A stretch of DNA of 64,000 nucleotides from Siphonobacter curvatus (GCF_002943425.1 NZ_PTRA01000008.1:88444-152443); one strand, 5' to 3'; counted from the first letter of the stretch, positions 28,151 to 37,760 are shown. Numbers and translations: made by a program. Notes: generated by a model from the letters alone, not told the origin.

Positions 28151-29356
28151 CTAGCTGGGCAGCGACTGGAGAATAGCATATTCAACGCCGCGTAATTCAG
28201 CCAGTCCACGTAATCGACCAATGGCCGAATAACCCGGATACGTTCGTTTGTTCAGGTCATCCAGCATCTGGTGCCCGTGATCCGGTCGCATGGGCAGAGT
28301 GGTTTCCCCCTGACCCGTTTCCTGACGCCGCTTTTGTTCCAGCGTCAAGGCCCGAATGACCGCCACCATGTCGACATCCCCCGACAGGTGCCCAGCTTCA
28401 TGGAAATTCAAAGGATTGTCTTCGCGTTTCGTAGCCCGTAAATGCACAAAATGAATCCGTGAACCCAGCCGCTGAACGATTCCCGCCAGATCATTATCGG
28501 GGCGTACGCCCAGCGAACCCGTACAGAAGGTAATCCCATTGGCCACGGAATTGTAGGCTTGGCAAAGCTGTACCAGGTCGTCTTCCGTACTCACGACCCG
28601 GGGTAGGCCGAGCAGGGGCTTTGGCGGATCATCGGGATGAATACAGAGCCTGATGCCTACTTCTTGGGCAACCGGAGCTACTTCCCGAATGAATTCGTAG
28701 AGATTCGCTCGTAGCTCGGGGGCACCAATGCTTTTATATGCATCGAGTTTGCTTTGGAAAGTTGCCAGTTCAAAGGCTTCTTCAGAGCCGGGTAAACCGA
28801 GTAAAACCGTATTGGTCAATCGGGTACGTTCTTCAACCGACAAACGCTGGAATCGTTCGTAGGCACGTTGCCGAACGTCAGGTTCGTAGTGGTTTTCGGC
28901 TCCCGGTCGTTGCAGAATGTACAGATCGAATAAGGCAAAATCTTCCCACACGAAGCGTAAGGCTCGCGAACCATCGGGCATCTGGTAATCGACATCCGTT
29001 CGTGACCAGTCAAGTACGGGCATGAAGTTGTAACAAACGGTCGAAATCCCACAAGCCGCCAGGTTTCGTAACGAAGTCTTGTAGTTTTCAAGAAACACAT
29101 GACGAGAAGGTAAGCCTTTCTTGATGTCTTCGTGTACAGGCAAGCTTTCGACAACGGCCCAATGCAGCGGGGTAAACCGGTCGTTATCTGCTTCAATGCG
29201 TTGTTTTCGTTCCAGAATCGCCTCCACGGACCAGACTTCACCTACTGGAATCTGATGCAGAGCGGTGACAATACCCGTACACCCAGCCTGCCGGATGTCC
29301 ATGAGCGAAACGGGATCCTGCGGCCCGAACCACCGCATGGTTTGTATGAAAGCCAT
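28151..29356 (-). CDS. uxuA: Mannonate dehydratase
   Basis: Dehydrates D-mannonate to 2-keto-3-deoxygluconate in the glucuronate pathway. The N-terminus MRWFGPQDPVSLMDIRQAGCTGIVTALHQIPVG is the family signature, and the metal-binding core CIHPDDPPKPLLGLPRVVST and FCTGSLGVRPDNDL follow. 401 aa is full length. It forms a two-gene unit with the downstream SDR gene. No regulator, kinase or transporter of the pathway lies next to it. Confidence 0.95.
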   Translation of the reverse strand: MAFIQTMRWFGPQDPVSLMDIRQAGCTGIVTALHQIPVGEVWSVEAILERKQRIEADNDRFTPLHWAVVESLPVHEDIKKGLPSRHVFLENYKTSLRNLAACGISTVCYNFMPVLDWSRTDVDYQMPDGSRALRFVWEDFALFDLYILQRPGAENHYEPDVRQRAYERFQRLSVEERTRLTNTVLLGLPGSEEAFELATFQSKLDAYKSIGAPELRANLYEFIREVAPVAQEVGIRLCIHPDDPPKPLLGLPRVVSTEDDLVQLCQAYNSVANGITFCTGSLGVRPDNDLAGIVQRLGSRIHFVHLRATKREDNPLNFHEAGHLSGDVDMVAVIRALTLEQKRRQETGQGETTLPMRPDHGHQMLDDLNKRTYPGYSAIGRLRGLAELRGVEYAILQSLPS

Positions 29357-29634
29357 AACTTAGTTTCTGTTTATAGCAAAGACCAGTTTTTTTAGTCCTC
29401 ACCTTACTCATACGATAGAACGGGCGAATGAATATCAACTACAGAACAGCCCAAACCGTATACAGCACTCGTGCCCAGCCCGTAAATTTCTGATAAAGGA
29501 ACAGGGGATAAACCAACTTTAAACGGCAAAAGCAGGCATTATAAAAGAAATAAACTAGCTATATAACAAGTGTTATATATACTAAAACTATTGATGCTCT
29601 TATTGCTACTAATTAGAGATTTAGTGTAAGAAAT
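29357..29634. other. AT-rich intergenic region upstream of uxuA
   Basis: About 280 bases without a supported gene; the end near 29560-29620 is very AT-rich. It holds the promoter region of uxuA and the 3' end of the minus-strand pentapeptide gene. Confidence 0.4.
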
Positions 29635-30207
29635 TTACTCAATTTTTAAGTCGTATTTACGCAGCAGTCCGGCTAAACTTTCGGATGAAAATCTAGCTTT
29701 TTTAACCAGGTTCTGTTCGGGATCAATCGTGAAGTTATACGCCGTTAAAAAGTTGACCTGATCGAGTTTGGTTTGTGAAAAAATAGCATTCTCCAGATCG
29801 CATTCCTGAAAATGGCTACCCGTTAGTATACTACCCGAAAAATCAACACTCTTTAACGAACATTTGCTGAACAACGTCTTGATTATCTTCTTGTTACTGA
29901 ACAAAGCGAAGTCTAGTTTACAGGCTTGAAAGCTTACACTAAACATACTACTTTCGCAGGCAGTAAAGTTTACGCCAATCAGCTTACAATCCCGAAACGT
30001 AACCCCATTTAATACCGAACGATTCAGCGGTACTAAGGCCATATTACAACCCGTAAAGGTACAATCCGTAAAGCGATTACCCGAAAAATTACTTTCCGTG
30101 AAATCACATTGCTGAAAAACACAATTTTCAAATTCTTTATTGCGGATCTCCTGGCCCGAAAAGCTGCGTTTTTCAAAAATTTCGTCCTGATAAAAATCTA
30201 AGTCCAT
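29635..30207 (-). CDS. Pentapeptide-repeat protein (Qnr/McbG-like fold)
   Basis: 190 aa made largely of five-residue repeats with central Phe or Leu: FENCVFQQCDFTESNFSGNRFTDCTFTGC and VDFSGSILTGSHFQECDLENAIFSQTKL. These fold as a right-handed quadrilateral beta-helix that can mimic DNA. The C-terminus LTAYNFTIDPEQN...KYDLKIE matches the ending of Qnr/McbG-type proteins in Bacteroidota. Gyrase protection is possible but not shown. The frame runs on upstream to 30387, but it would cross the nrdB terminator and overlap nrdB, so I start at the ATG at 30207. Confidence 0.85.
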   Translation of the reverse strand: MDLDFYQDEIFEKRSFSGQEIRNKEFENCVFQQCDFTESNFSGNRFTDCTFTGCNMALVPLNRSVLNGVTFRDCKLIGVNFTACESSMFSVSFQACKLDFALFSNKKIIKTLFSKCSLKSVDFSGSILTGSHFQECDLENAIFSQTKLDQVNFLTAYNFTIDPEQNLVKKARFSSESLAGLLRKYDLKIE

Positions 30208-30250
30208 TTCAAAAAAAATTTCTTGAAGCTTTGCTTCAAAGGTCAGACAT

Positions 30251-30283
30251 AAAAAACCCGCAACGCTGGGCTGCGGGTTTTTA
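30251..30283 (-). terminator. Terminator of nrdB
   Basis: AACCCGCA and TGCGGGTT pair around nine bases, with an A/T run on each side, 25 bases after the nrdB stop. Confidence 0.8.
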
Positions 30284-30307
30284 TAGACGATCCAACGGAG
30301 TATATGC

Positions 30308-31300
30308 TTAGAAGTCTTCGTCCAGAGCGAATTTGTTCGCATCTTTTTCCTGCTGGTTGGCCATGACGCCAGCTTTCTGGTACTCACCTACGCGTTTTTC
30401 AAAGAAGTTAGTTTTGCCTTGCAGCGAAATCATTTCCATGAAATCAAAAGGATTCGTCGCGTTAAACTGCTTCTCAAGTCCTAAGGCTACCAGCAAACGA
30501 TCCGCTACAAACTCGATGTATTGATTCATCAAGGTAGCGTTCATACCAATCAGCGATACGGGCAAAGCGTCGGTTACGAACTCTTTTTCGATCGCTACGG
30601 CGTCCAGAATAATGTCGTAAACGCGTTCTTTCGGTAGCTTGTTGACGATGTGATTCGTGTAAAGCATACAGGCGAAGTCACAGTGTAAGCCCTCGTCCCG
30701 TGAGATCAGCTCATTAGAGAAGGAAAGCCCCGGCATTAAACCCCGTTTCTTCAGCCAGAAGATGGAACAGAACGAGCCCGAGAAGAATATGCCTTCTACG
30801 GCCGCAAAGGCAATGAGCCGTTCCGTAAAGTTGTCACTGTTGATCCATTTGAGTGCCCATTCCGCTTTCTTCTGCACGCATTCGATGGTATCAATCGCCC
30901 GCAGCATCTTATCTTTTTCGGTAGGGTTCTTGATGTAAGTATCAATTAGTAACGAATAGGTTTCTGAGTGGATGTTTTCCATCATAACCTGAAAACCGTA
31001 GAAGCACTTGGCTTCCGCGTATTGTACTTCACTAAGGAAGTTAACGGCCAGGTTTTCGTTGACAATTCCGTCGGAAGCCGCAAAAAAGGCCAGCACGTGT
31101 GAGATGAAGTGACGTTCACCGTCGTTGAGGTTCTCCCAGTCCTTCAGGTCCTGGCCCAGGTCAATTTCCTCGGCTGTCCAGAAAGAGGCTTCGTGCTTTT
31201 TGTACATCTCCCAAATGTCATGATGTTTGATGGGAAACAGTACAAATCGCATGGGATCTTCTACCAGTAGCGGTTCATTACCAATATGCTCCTGAGCCAT
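30308..31300 (-). CDS. nrdB: Ribonucleotide reductase small (beta) subunit, class I
   Basis: Provides the di-iron tyrosyl radical used with the large subunit to make deoxynucleotides. The metal and core motifs are [52 protein letters not shown] (radical Tyr in CFYGFQ) and [11 protein letters not shown]. This arrangement matches the eukaryote-like class Ia subunits of Bacteroidota. 330 aa. The large-subunit gene is not next to it, so the two are split or it lies outside the window. Confidence 0.95.
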   Translation of the reverse strand: MAQEHIGNEPLLVEDPMRFVLFPIKHHDIWEMYKKHEASFWTAEEIDLGQDLKDWENLNDGERHFISHVLAFFAASDGIVNENLAVNFLSEVQYAEAKCFYGFQVMMENIHSETYSLLIDTYIKNPTEKDKMLRAIDTIECVQKKAEWALKWINSDNFTERLIAFAAVEGIFFSGSFCSIFWLKKRGLMPGLSFSNELISRDEGLHCDFACMLYTNHIVNKLPKERVYDIILDAVAIEKEFVTDALPVSLIGMNATLMNQYIEFVADRLLVALGLEKQFNATNPFDFMEMISLQGKTNFFEKRVGEYQKAGVMANQQEKDANKFALDEDF

Positions 31301-31397
31301 AGCAGTTCAATTAAATGTTTAAGAAGTTTTATCAGACGTGTTACATTATGGCGGCAAGTAAAACGCTGATAATCAGAGTTGGACTGTAGCCATTAAA

Positions 31398-31419
31398 AAC
31401 GGCCTCATTCAGGCCGTTA
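31398..31419. other. Short perfect hairpin upstream of nrdB
   Basis: AACGGCCT, five bases, AGGCCGTT. It lies about 100 bases before the nrdB start with no T run after it. It might be a remnant terminator or a leader structure. Confidence 0.3.
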
Positions 31420-31615
31420 GGGTTCAGCATTGGTGCTGAACTGTCAACAAAATTAGGGCTTTCAGCGGGGGATACAAGGAATTTTTTAAAGAAGAAAAAT
31501 GCATTTTTGGGAACCTTTTTGCAAGGCCCAAAGGGTGTGGGAATTACTCCTATCGTTTCTTGCAATAAACGTAAAAATATCTTTTTTGTACGTGTTTGCC
31601 CAGCCAGACATAATC

Positions 31616-32740
31616 CTATACGAAGGACCGGTATGCTCCTTGGGTGTACACGCCTTGCAAGACAAAGTGCGGATCAAACAAGACCAAGCTGGCCTCGTAT
31701 CCGGCTGCAATACGTCCCAACTGATGGTCCTTCCCAATAATCTGGGCGGGATACAGCGAGGCCATCCGTAAGGCTTCCTCCAGCGGGATACCCACTTGTT
31801 CAACGGCGTTGGCAACGGCCTGCATCAGGGTAAGTGAGGAACCAGAAAGGGTACCGCTTTCATCCTCAAAGCGTTGCGTAACCGGGTTGAAACTAAACTT
31901 GTACTCGCCCCGTGTATCTTCCGTAACGGCGTCCGTAATGAAAAACAGCCGATCACCCATGAGCTTATGAGCAATGCGTACGCTGGCAAAATCCACGTGA
32001 ATACCATCGACAATGATGCTGGCTCGCACGGATGAATCGAAAGTGGCTCCGAGTAAACCGGGTTCGCGACTATTGAAGGGCGACATGGCATTGAACAGGT
32101 GCGTTACGAGTCCTATTCCCTGTTGAAAAGCTTGCATCGCCTGTGGATACGTAGCATTGGAATGCCCTGCGGAGAGTATGATTGGACTTTGCAGGAGCCA
32201 GTCCAGGACTTCTGGATCCGCTTCTTCCGGAGCCAGCGTCAGAAATAGAGGTAGATCACCCGCCGCTTCGACGAGTTGTTCGAGTTCAGCAATGGTCGCT
32301 TTCCGAATGTAGGAAAGTAAATGGGCCCCGCGTTTGACCGGATTGAAGTAAGGACCTTCGAGATGAAGCCCTACTAAGCCCTGACCGCCCTGTTGCCGGT
32401 ACGTACGACAGGCGGCAATGGCGGCGAGCATGCCCGTTAAAGGGCCGGTATGGTAGGTAATCTGAAAATGGGTGGTTCCACCAGCGAGATGTTCTTCGTA
32501 GTTCTTCTGAATGGCTTCGGGTGTAGGTTCGGTCGTGAATAAAGTGCCTTGCCCGCCGTACACCTGAAGTTCGACAAAACCCGGAGCGAGTACGGCCTGC
32601 TGACCGTCGATCACAGTAGCCGTTTCGGGAATGGAATCGCTTAAACCAAGAATGGTCTGGTCGTCGATTAGCAGATGTTGATGCTCAATAAAGGCAGAGC
32701 CCGTGAAGATACGGACGTTTGTAAAGGCAAAGAGGCTCAT
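31616..32740 (-). CDS. nagA: N-acetylglucosamine-6-phosphate deacetylase
   Basis: Removes acetate from GlcNAc-6-phosphate, the entry step of amino-sugar recycling. 374 aa of the amidohydrolase superfamily. The metal-associated start APGFVELQVYGGQG, the ligand block GLHLEGPYFNPVKRGAH, SAGHSNATYPQAM and the catalytic Asp in FFITDAVTED are present. The early Asp of the usual D-x-Q-x-N-G is Glu here and the Asn is Tyr. The ATG at 32740 is chosen over the upstream one in the ORF. Confidence 0.93.
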   Translation of the reverse strand: MSLFAFTNVRIFTGSAFIEHQHLLIDDQTILGLSDSIPETATVIDGQQAVLAPGFVELQVYGGQGTLFTTEPTPEAIQKNYEEHLAGGTTHFQITYHTGPLTGMLAAIAACRTYRQQGGQGLVGLHLEGPYFNPVKRGAHLLSYIRKATIAELEQLVEAAGDLPLFLTLAPEEADPEVLDWLLQSPIILSAGHSNATYPQAMQAFQQGIGLVTHLFNAMSPFNSREPGLLGATFDSSVRASIIVDGIHVDFASVRIAHKLMGDRLFFITDAVTEDTRGEYKFSFNPVTQRFEDESGTLSGSSLTLMQAVANAVEQVGIPLEEALRMASLYPAQIIGKDHQLGRIAAGYEASLVLFDPHFVLQGVYTQGAYRSFV

Positions 32741-32800
32741 AACCACCGTGTAGTTGAGCCTCAAAGAACGTATGTAAAAGGGATTTTTTAATCCAGAAAA

Positions 32801-32986
32801 TTAGAAAATAATAGAAATCAGGTAGGCCATCAGGGCCAGCCACAAGAAAGTAACCAGAGGTACACCAACGATCCAAACAACAACATTAAGCCAATTGTAC
32901 GAGCGAGGCTTTTTTCTTGCTTTTTTCATTGGAATACTAACCGATTGATTGTTTTTAAGGTCGATGTAGGTAGGTGCCGTTACCAT
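32801..32986 (-). CDS. Small membrane protein, 61 aa
   Basis: An ATG at 32986 opens a short frame with a polar, Lys-rich first half (MKKARKKPRSYNW) and one hydrophobic helix of about 26 residues (LNVVVWIVGVPLVTFLWLAL) near the C-terminus. Just upstream on this strand is TAGTTTTG, a -7-like element, though no -33 TTTG fits well. The size, start and positive-inside layout support a real small protein. Function unknown. Confidence 0.6.
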   Translation of the reverse strand: MVTAPTYIDLKNNQSVSIPMKKARKKPRSYNWLNVVVWIVGVPLVTFLWLALMAYLISIIF

Positions 32987-33261
32987 AGTAGAGCAAAACT
33001 AAAACGTGAAAAAAACAACTTCGTATGTCAATGTTACCCCGTTTTTTTAGGTACCCGGAATTGCTTTCGATGAATTACTACTTTTTCACGTAAAACGTCA
33101 AGAAACGCCTTCCAATGGAAAAGTTGCGTAAAACGGCGAATACCAAATGAAGATAAACATGTGAGTAAGCGAGGCGAAAAATCGTCTCGTCAAAGGCCCG
33201 GAATGCTACAACTGAGTGGCGGCCAGTAAATAGAAGAAAAGCCTCTGCAATATATAGAAAA
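32987..33261. other. Intergenic region before the GH43 gene
   Basis: About 275 bases with no supported gene. It contains the TAGTTTTG element for the small membrane gene; I see nothing else in it. Confidence 0.4.
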
Positions 33262-35013
33262 TTACTTAATAGAAATGACCGAACTTAAGGAAGATATGCC
33301 ACTTTCATTGAAAGTTTCAATAGCGAAACTGTACGAAACACCTATATTCAGAGCCCGTAACTCCAACGTACTGGGCTGATCATTCCAGATTTGATAGGTC
33401 TGGTACAATTTATCAGGAGCAATGCCCCAGCGAATATTATATCCCACGGCTCCGGGCACCTTTTCCCAGCGAATATTGGCATTTCGCTCATCTTTTTGTC
33501 GAATTACCCGGAAATTTCCCGGGATGGCGGGTTGTTTTCCACTCCCTTTTCCGAACACCCGAACATCGCTAATAGCTAAATGGGGACCGGCCGTGTAGCC
33601 ATGTTCATACCGAATGTACCGCGTGCGAACAGGCTGAGACAGCTCAATGTATGCACAGGCTCGATCCCGTTTCTTTTCTTTTGATAAATCCGTGAGCAAT
33701 TCCCATTTCTTTCCGTCGAGTGAATGGAGCAATGTAAACTGCGTATAAACGGTCGAATCGCTATTATAGACGTTGTTTTTATAGTCGGTGTAGTTTACCT
33801 GTACCGCCCGAACATCCGAGGGCTGCTGCAAATCAATCGTTAGCCATTCACCGGCCCGGTTCTGGCGAGCCACCCAGTAGGTACGTGGATTTTCATCCGT
33901 GACGAGCTCGGCTCGCAGGGTGTCCTTTACCGAAGAGGCCGTCACGGGTTTGCGGTACGAAAGCAGCATCCAGCCCGTAAACAGCTCGTCTTTACGCTGC
34001 CATTTCTTGGTAGGCAAATAGTGCGGGAAATCGCCGAAACGTGTATTGGCGTACATCTGGTCGTCGGCATCAAAGCCCGCCGGAAACATAGCCAGTCGGC
34101 GTTCCATGGGCCAGTTTACCCCAATCCAGGGCGTGCCGGTATTCCAGTAATTACCATAGTTATCCTGAAACGTATTGCCATGTCCCGCTCCGTTCATGAA
34201 GCCGCCGGGTTTGTACGAAATCGGATTGTAGGGAGCGTACTCCCAGGGGCCTAGCGGATCTTTTCCCACGTAAGTACCGGTAGCATATACGTTGTACTCG
34301 GTGCCAGGTGCTCCATACTGCAGATAATACTTTTTATTATATTTAGTCATCCAGGCTCCTTCCACAAAAGGCTTCATTAAATCGGCGTGATTCGGGCCGA
34401 AACGTTCCCAGCCGTGCTTCCAGGGATCGAGCCAGAACATGGATTGGTACGGACCCGCGTAAGTCAACCGGCGTTTGGGATCGAGTTCGGCTCCGAAAAT
34501 GGGATACACATTCGAAGAACCCCAGTACATGAACCACTTGTCGGTGTCTTCATCGTGAAAAAGGGCGGGGTCCCAGGGACCAATGTCTTTGGGTAAACGC
34601 GGTAGCCAGCGGTTATAGAAGTGGAGTTTCCCTTTTTCAGGGGCTACGGAATACAGAATAGGCCGCTGCTCGAAGGTTGACTGAAACAAGAAAAGCGTAT
34701 CCCGGACCGACAGGGCGGCCGGGGCACACATATCCTCGAAGGGCCATTTGTCGGGCGTTATAAAGTCCCAGTGCGACAAATCGTTGGAATGCCAGTACCC
34801 GCCCGAGATGGTTACGAACAGATAGTACTCACCTTTATGATTAACAATCACCGGATCGGCTCCCGAGCGGTACGAAATCTGTTCGTTGAGCTGCTCGAAA
34901 TTGTACCGATAGCCAATGTCCATCGGATTACAGTACGTACGCTGGGCATCACTCGAAAAGCTGCTGAACAATAGGAACGTTGTAGCGAGCAAAACGGATA
35001 AGAAGCGAAGCAT
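33262..35013 (-). CDS. Glycoside hydrolase family 43 protein with discoidin-type and Fn3-like domains
   Basis: 583 aa, secreted (signal ending F-S-S-D-A-Q at about 24). The GH43 five-blade core shows catalytic candidates D53 in GADPVI and D148 in GPWDPALF, and a Glu in MKPFVEGAWMTK. A discoidin (F5/8C) domain follows at about 340-475 (MASSVKDTLRAELVTDENPRTYWVARQ...), then a fibronectin-type III-like end (GNFRVIRQKDERNANIRWEKVPGAVGYNIRWG). Such enzymes act on arabinan, xylan or related side chains. Exact substrate unknown. It is not part of a visible polysaccharide-utilisation locus. Confidence 0.9.
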   Translation of the reverse strand: MLRFLSVLLATTFLLFSSFSSDAQRTYCNPMDIGYRYNFEQLNEQISYRSGADPVIVNHKGEYYLFVTISGGYWHSNDLSHWDFITPDKWPFEDMCAPAALSVRDTLFLFQSTFEQRPILYSVAPEKGKLHFYNRWLPRLPKDIGPWDPALFHDEDTDKWFMYWGSSNVYPIFGAELDPKRRLTYAGPYQSMFWLDPWKHGWERFGPNHADLMKPFVEGAWMTKYNKKYYLQYGAPGTEYNVYATGTYVGKDPLGPWEYAPYNPISYKPGGFMNGAGHGNTFQDNYGNYWNTGTPWIGVNWPMERRLAMFPAGFDADDQMYANTRFGDFPHYLPTKKWQRKDELFTGWMLLSYRKPVTASSVKDTLRAELVTDENPRTYWVARQNRAGEWLTIDLQQPSDVRAVQVNYTDYKNNVYNSDSTVYTQFTLLHSLDGKKWELLTDLSKEKKRDRACAYIELSQPVRTRYIRYEHGYTAGPHLAISDVRVFGKGSGKQPAIPGNFRVIRQKDERNANIRWEKVPGAVGYNIRWGIAPDKLYQTYQIWNDQPSTLELRALNIGVSYSFAIETFNESGISSLSSVISIK

Positions 35014-35074
35014 AGGTATTCGTATTCAAAGGGTTTAGTTTTCGAAATTACGAATTTTTTAGATTGAATCCGTT

Positions 35075-35757
35075 TCAAAGAGCAGTCGCCAGCGTCCAGA
35101 TGTGCACTTCCCGGCAACCCTTTTCAAGCAGAACCTGAGCACACGCTTCCAGCGTAGAGCCCGTGGTCACGATATCATCAATCAGGGCAATTCGCTGATT
35201 TTGTATGAATTCAGGCTGCGTGATGGTAAAGACCTTGGCTACGTTCTGAACGCGTTCCCAGCGGGTTTTACGGGTTTGGCTGGCCGTAGCCATTTCTTTC
35301 TTCAACAGTTGATTCGACCAGGGAATTTCCAGTAATTGTGAAAGCCCCTCGGCAATGCTGTCGCTCCGGTTGTAGCCCCGTTGTCGCTGGCGGCTTTCGT
35401 GTAGCGGAACGGGTAGTAGCAAATCCGCAGTCAGGCTCGCTGCTTTCAATTCCACGCCGAACAGACGGCCCAGCAAGGCCCAACTTCGGGTTCGTTATTG
35501 TACTTGAGCTGGTGTAAAAAATGCTGGACTTTCCCTCCCTTGCGAAACTTGAGGTAGGCATGAACACTGGCCACGGGGATTTTTCCGGCGAACTTGTCGG
35601 CTACGATCGAATCGCCCGTTTGCCAGCTACGGGTAACGGGCAAATCAAAGCGGCAGGTGGTACAGAGCAGGTCTTCGCCTTCGGCCAGCGTTTGCTGACA
35701 GTCCAGACAAATGCGTGGAAATAACAAGGTCCAGAACGACTGCCAGTAGCTTTTCAT
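35075..35757 (-). pseudogene. comF: ComF family protein, frameshifted
   Basis: ComF-type phosphoribosyltransferases help natural transformation. The N-terminal part (from the ATG at 35757) has the zinc-ribbon CxxC pairs ICLDC and LCTTC and ends LKYNNEPEVGPCWAVCSAWN at a stop near 35446. The C-terminal part is in another frame and begins LGRLFGVELKAASLTADLLLPVPLH, with the PRPP motif IALIDDIVTTGST. The two halves join cleanly if one base is added near 35476-35482 (the GGGCC stretch on the minus strand). Either the gene is broken or the sequence has a single-base error. Confidence 0.85.
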
Positions 35758-35871
35758 GATTGGGGTGAGTTTTTCGGCTAACTTCGCCGGGAAAATCAGA
35801 AGGAATTGCACCGTTTAGTAAATGCATCGCGTAGCCTTCTAAGTAGCACGCTTCACAATCAATCAACAGAC

Positions 35872-36219
35872 ATGGCATTAGTTGAACAATTCGACGAATA
35901 CCGCAGCCGGATGAACGAACGCATTCTGGGCTCGGATAATCTGATTATCAAACGCTTATTCAACCTCGATACGAATACTTACGCCGAAGGAGCGGTCAGT
36001 AGTAAGACTAAGGAACTCATTGGACTGGCCTGCTCGATGGTACTGCGTTGCGATGATTGCGTAAAGTACCACCTGGGCAAGTGTTACGAACTGGGGGTTA
36101 CCGAGGCCGAAATGCAGGAAGTATTCTCTATCGCTACGGTCATTGGCGGTACGATCGTCATTCCGCACCTGCGGCGAGCCGTTGAATATTGGGACGAATT
36201 GCAGAAAGGTACCGAGTAA
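35872..36219 (+). CDS. Carboxymuconolactone decarboxylase/AhpD-like protein
   Basis: 115 aa of the AhpD fold. The active-site C-x2-C with nearby His is RCDDCVKYHLGKCYELG at about residues 60-76, and the flanking helices (KTKELIGLACSMVL, EMQEVFSIATVIGGT) fit. Members act as alkylhydroperoxidases or decarboxylases; which one cannot be told. I start at the ATG at 35872 because the longer frame overlaps the divergent comF start. The following small hypothetical lies 44 bases on, same strand. Confidence 0.9.
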   Translation: MALVEQFDEYRSRMNERILGSDNLIIKRLFNLDTNTYAEGAVSSKTKELIGLACSMVLRCDDCVKYHLGKCYELGVTEAEMQEVFSIATVIGGTIVIPHLRRAVEYWDELQKGTE

Positions 36220-36263
36220 CGTTTTTCCGAACGTTTCGAGCCGTTTTTACTGTTAGCAAGGGT

Positions 36264-36611
36264 ATGAAACAAGAATTAGAAGATCAGGATTGGGAACAGT
36301 TGTTGGATCAGCTGGAAGGCATGATCGGCAAGCGTCCGGCGGATTTGAATGGCGTTCTGTTTTTGATTGGCGTACAGGAATTGGGCAAAGGCCATCAGTT
36401 CTTTACGAAAGAACAAAAACAGGATTTGATGCACATTGCGGTTTGTAAAGTGTTGAGTTATAGTGGCTATTACGAACTCGAAGGTCTGGATGCGGATGGC
36501 TGGCCGCATTGGAAGCTGGTACAGCCCCTGCCCTTTGTCGACTTGCTTAATCAGGAAACCCTGCTCAAACAGCACGTACTGGAATACTTCGAACGCGAAG
36601 GCATTATATAG
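36264..36611 (+). CDS. Conserved hypothetical protein, 115 aa
   Basis: No named domain. Soluble, mixed helical chain: MKQELEDQDWEQLLDQLEGMIGKRPADLNGVLFLIGVQELGKGHQFFTKEQKQDLMHIAVCKVLS. The block LIGVQELGKG and the later HWKLVQPLPFVDL look conserved, as I recall such sequences in Cytophagales. It lies between an AhpD-like gene and xth and ends at a strong terminator. Confidence 0.8.
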   Translation: MKQELEDQDWEQLLDQLEGMIGKRPADLNGVLFLIGVQELGKGHQFFTKEQKQDLMHIAVCKVLSYSGYYELEGLDADGWPHWKLVQPLPFVDLLNQETLLKQHVLEYFEREGII

Positions 36612-36613
36612 CT

Positions 36614-36640
36614 ACGGAAGAGAGAAATCTCTTCCGTTTT
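36614..36640 (+). terminator. Terminator before xth
   Basis: ACGGAAGAGA, loop GAAA, TCTCTTCCGT then T run. Arms are perfect. Confidence 0.85.
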
Positions 36641-36652
36641 CCATTTTCCCCT

Positions 36653-37426
36653 ATGAAATTACTTACGTACAACGTCAACGGCATTCGTTCAGCCCTGACG
36701 AAAGGTTTTGCGGAATGGCTCCAGAGTACCAACGCCGATGTAGTGGCTCTACAGGAAGTAAAATCGGAGATTCATCAGTTTGATCGCACCATCTTCGAAG
36801 ACCTGGGTTATCAGCTGTACTGGTATCCGGCGGTGAAAAAAGGGTACTCCGGCGTTGCTATTCTGTCCAAGCACACGCCCAAACACGTGGCATACGGTTG
36901 TGGAAACGCGATCTATGACGACGAAGGCCGCATCCTGCGGGCCGATTTCGATGATTTTTCGTTTATGAGTCTGTACCTGCCTTCGGGATCGAGCGGGGAC
37001 ATGCGACAGGCATTCAAGATGGAATTTTTGTCTGATTTTCAGGAGTACATTGATGACCTGAAAAAGGAGATCCCGAACCTGATTATTTCGGGGGATTACA
37101 ACATTTGCCACCAGCCGATTGATATTCATAACCCGAAGTCCAACGCCAATTCGTCCGGCTTTCTGCCCGAAGAGCGGGCCTGGATGGGTCGTTTTCTGGA
37201 AAGTGGATTCATTGATACCTTCCGGCACTTTCATCCCGAGCCGCATCAGTATACCTGGTGGAGCTTTCGGGCCGGAGCCCGTAGCAAAAATCTGGGCTGG
37301 CGGATTGATTACCAACTGGCGACGGAACCGTTACGCGAACGATTGAAAGACGCAGCCATCTGGTCAGACATTAAACACTCCGATCATTGTCCGGTCATGC
37401 TGGAGTTAACGACGAATCACGCGTAG
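36653..37426 (+). CDS. xth: Exodeoxyribonuclease III
   Basis: AP endonuclease and 3'-phosphatase of base excision repair, a partner of the endonuclease III in this window. The N-terminus MKLLTYNVNGIRSALTKG, the metal Glu in ALQEVKSE, SGDYNICHQPIDIHNPKSN and the terminal catalytic SDHCPVMLEL are intact. 257 aa. It starts 12 bases after a terminator, so it has its own promoter. Confidence 0.95.
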   Translation: MKLLTYNVNGIRSALTKGFAEWLQSTNADVVALQEVKSEIHQFDRTIFEDLGYQLYWYPAVKKGYSGVAILSKHTPKHVAYGCGNAIYDDEGRILRADFDDFSFMSLYLPSGSSGDMRQAFKMEFLSDFQEYIDDLKKEIPNLIISGDYNICHQPIDIHNPKSNANSSGFLPEERAWMGRFLESGFIDTFRHFHPEPHQYTWWSFRAGARSKNLGWRIDYQLATEPLRERLKDAAIWSDIKHSDHCPVMLELTTNHA

Positions 37427-37430
37427 CTAA

Positions 37431-37760
37431 CTAGTAGCCATCCACAACGGTTAAGGCCAGAGCCGCCGTATACGCAAAGCCAATGGTGAGCAGTACGATG
37501 CCCGTACCCGCCAGCAGGCCCGTAATCAGTCGAAGCGGATTATTGCTTTCCCGCCACTGCCAGTATTGCGTGAAGCTATCGATGAGCAGGGGAATGATCA
37601 GTACTACCGACCAGAAGGAAGCGAGCGGTCCCAGCCAGAGGCTCAAGAGAAGGCCTATTCCGTAACCCACATATAATCCTGTACAACGGGCACATACCGG
37701 AAAAGGACGACCTTTCCAGAAAAAGGAACGATCAGGGCGACGATGGCAGGCGAACCACAT
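37431..37760 (-). CDS. DUF2085 family membrane protein
   Basis: About 109 aa with three hydrophobic helices. The family core CHRRPDRSFFWKGRPFPVCARCTGLYVGY, with Cys-His and CARC, is near the N-terminus; it may bind a metal. The first possible ATG is at 37760. A TTG at 37787 would give nine more residues, closer to some homologues, so the start is uncertain. Convergent with xth. Function unknown. Confidence 0.85.
   Translation of the reverse strand: MWFACHRRPDRSFFWKGRPFPVCARCTGLYVGYGIGLLLSLWLGPLASFWSVVLIIPLLIDSFTQYWQWRESNNPLRLITGLLAGTGIVLLTIGFAYTAALALTVVDGY

Noticed and set aside
35956..36168. Minus-strand frame of 70 codons
   Set aside because: Complement of the AhpD-like gene.
36749..37315. 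Minus-strand frame of 188 codons
   Set aside because: Complement of xth, a clear family gene.
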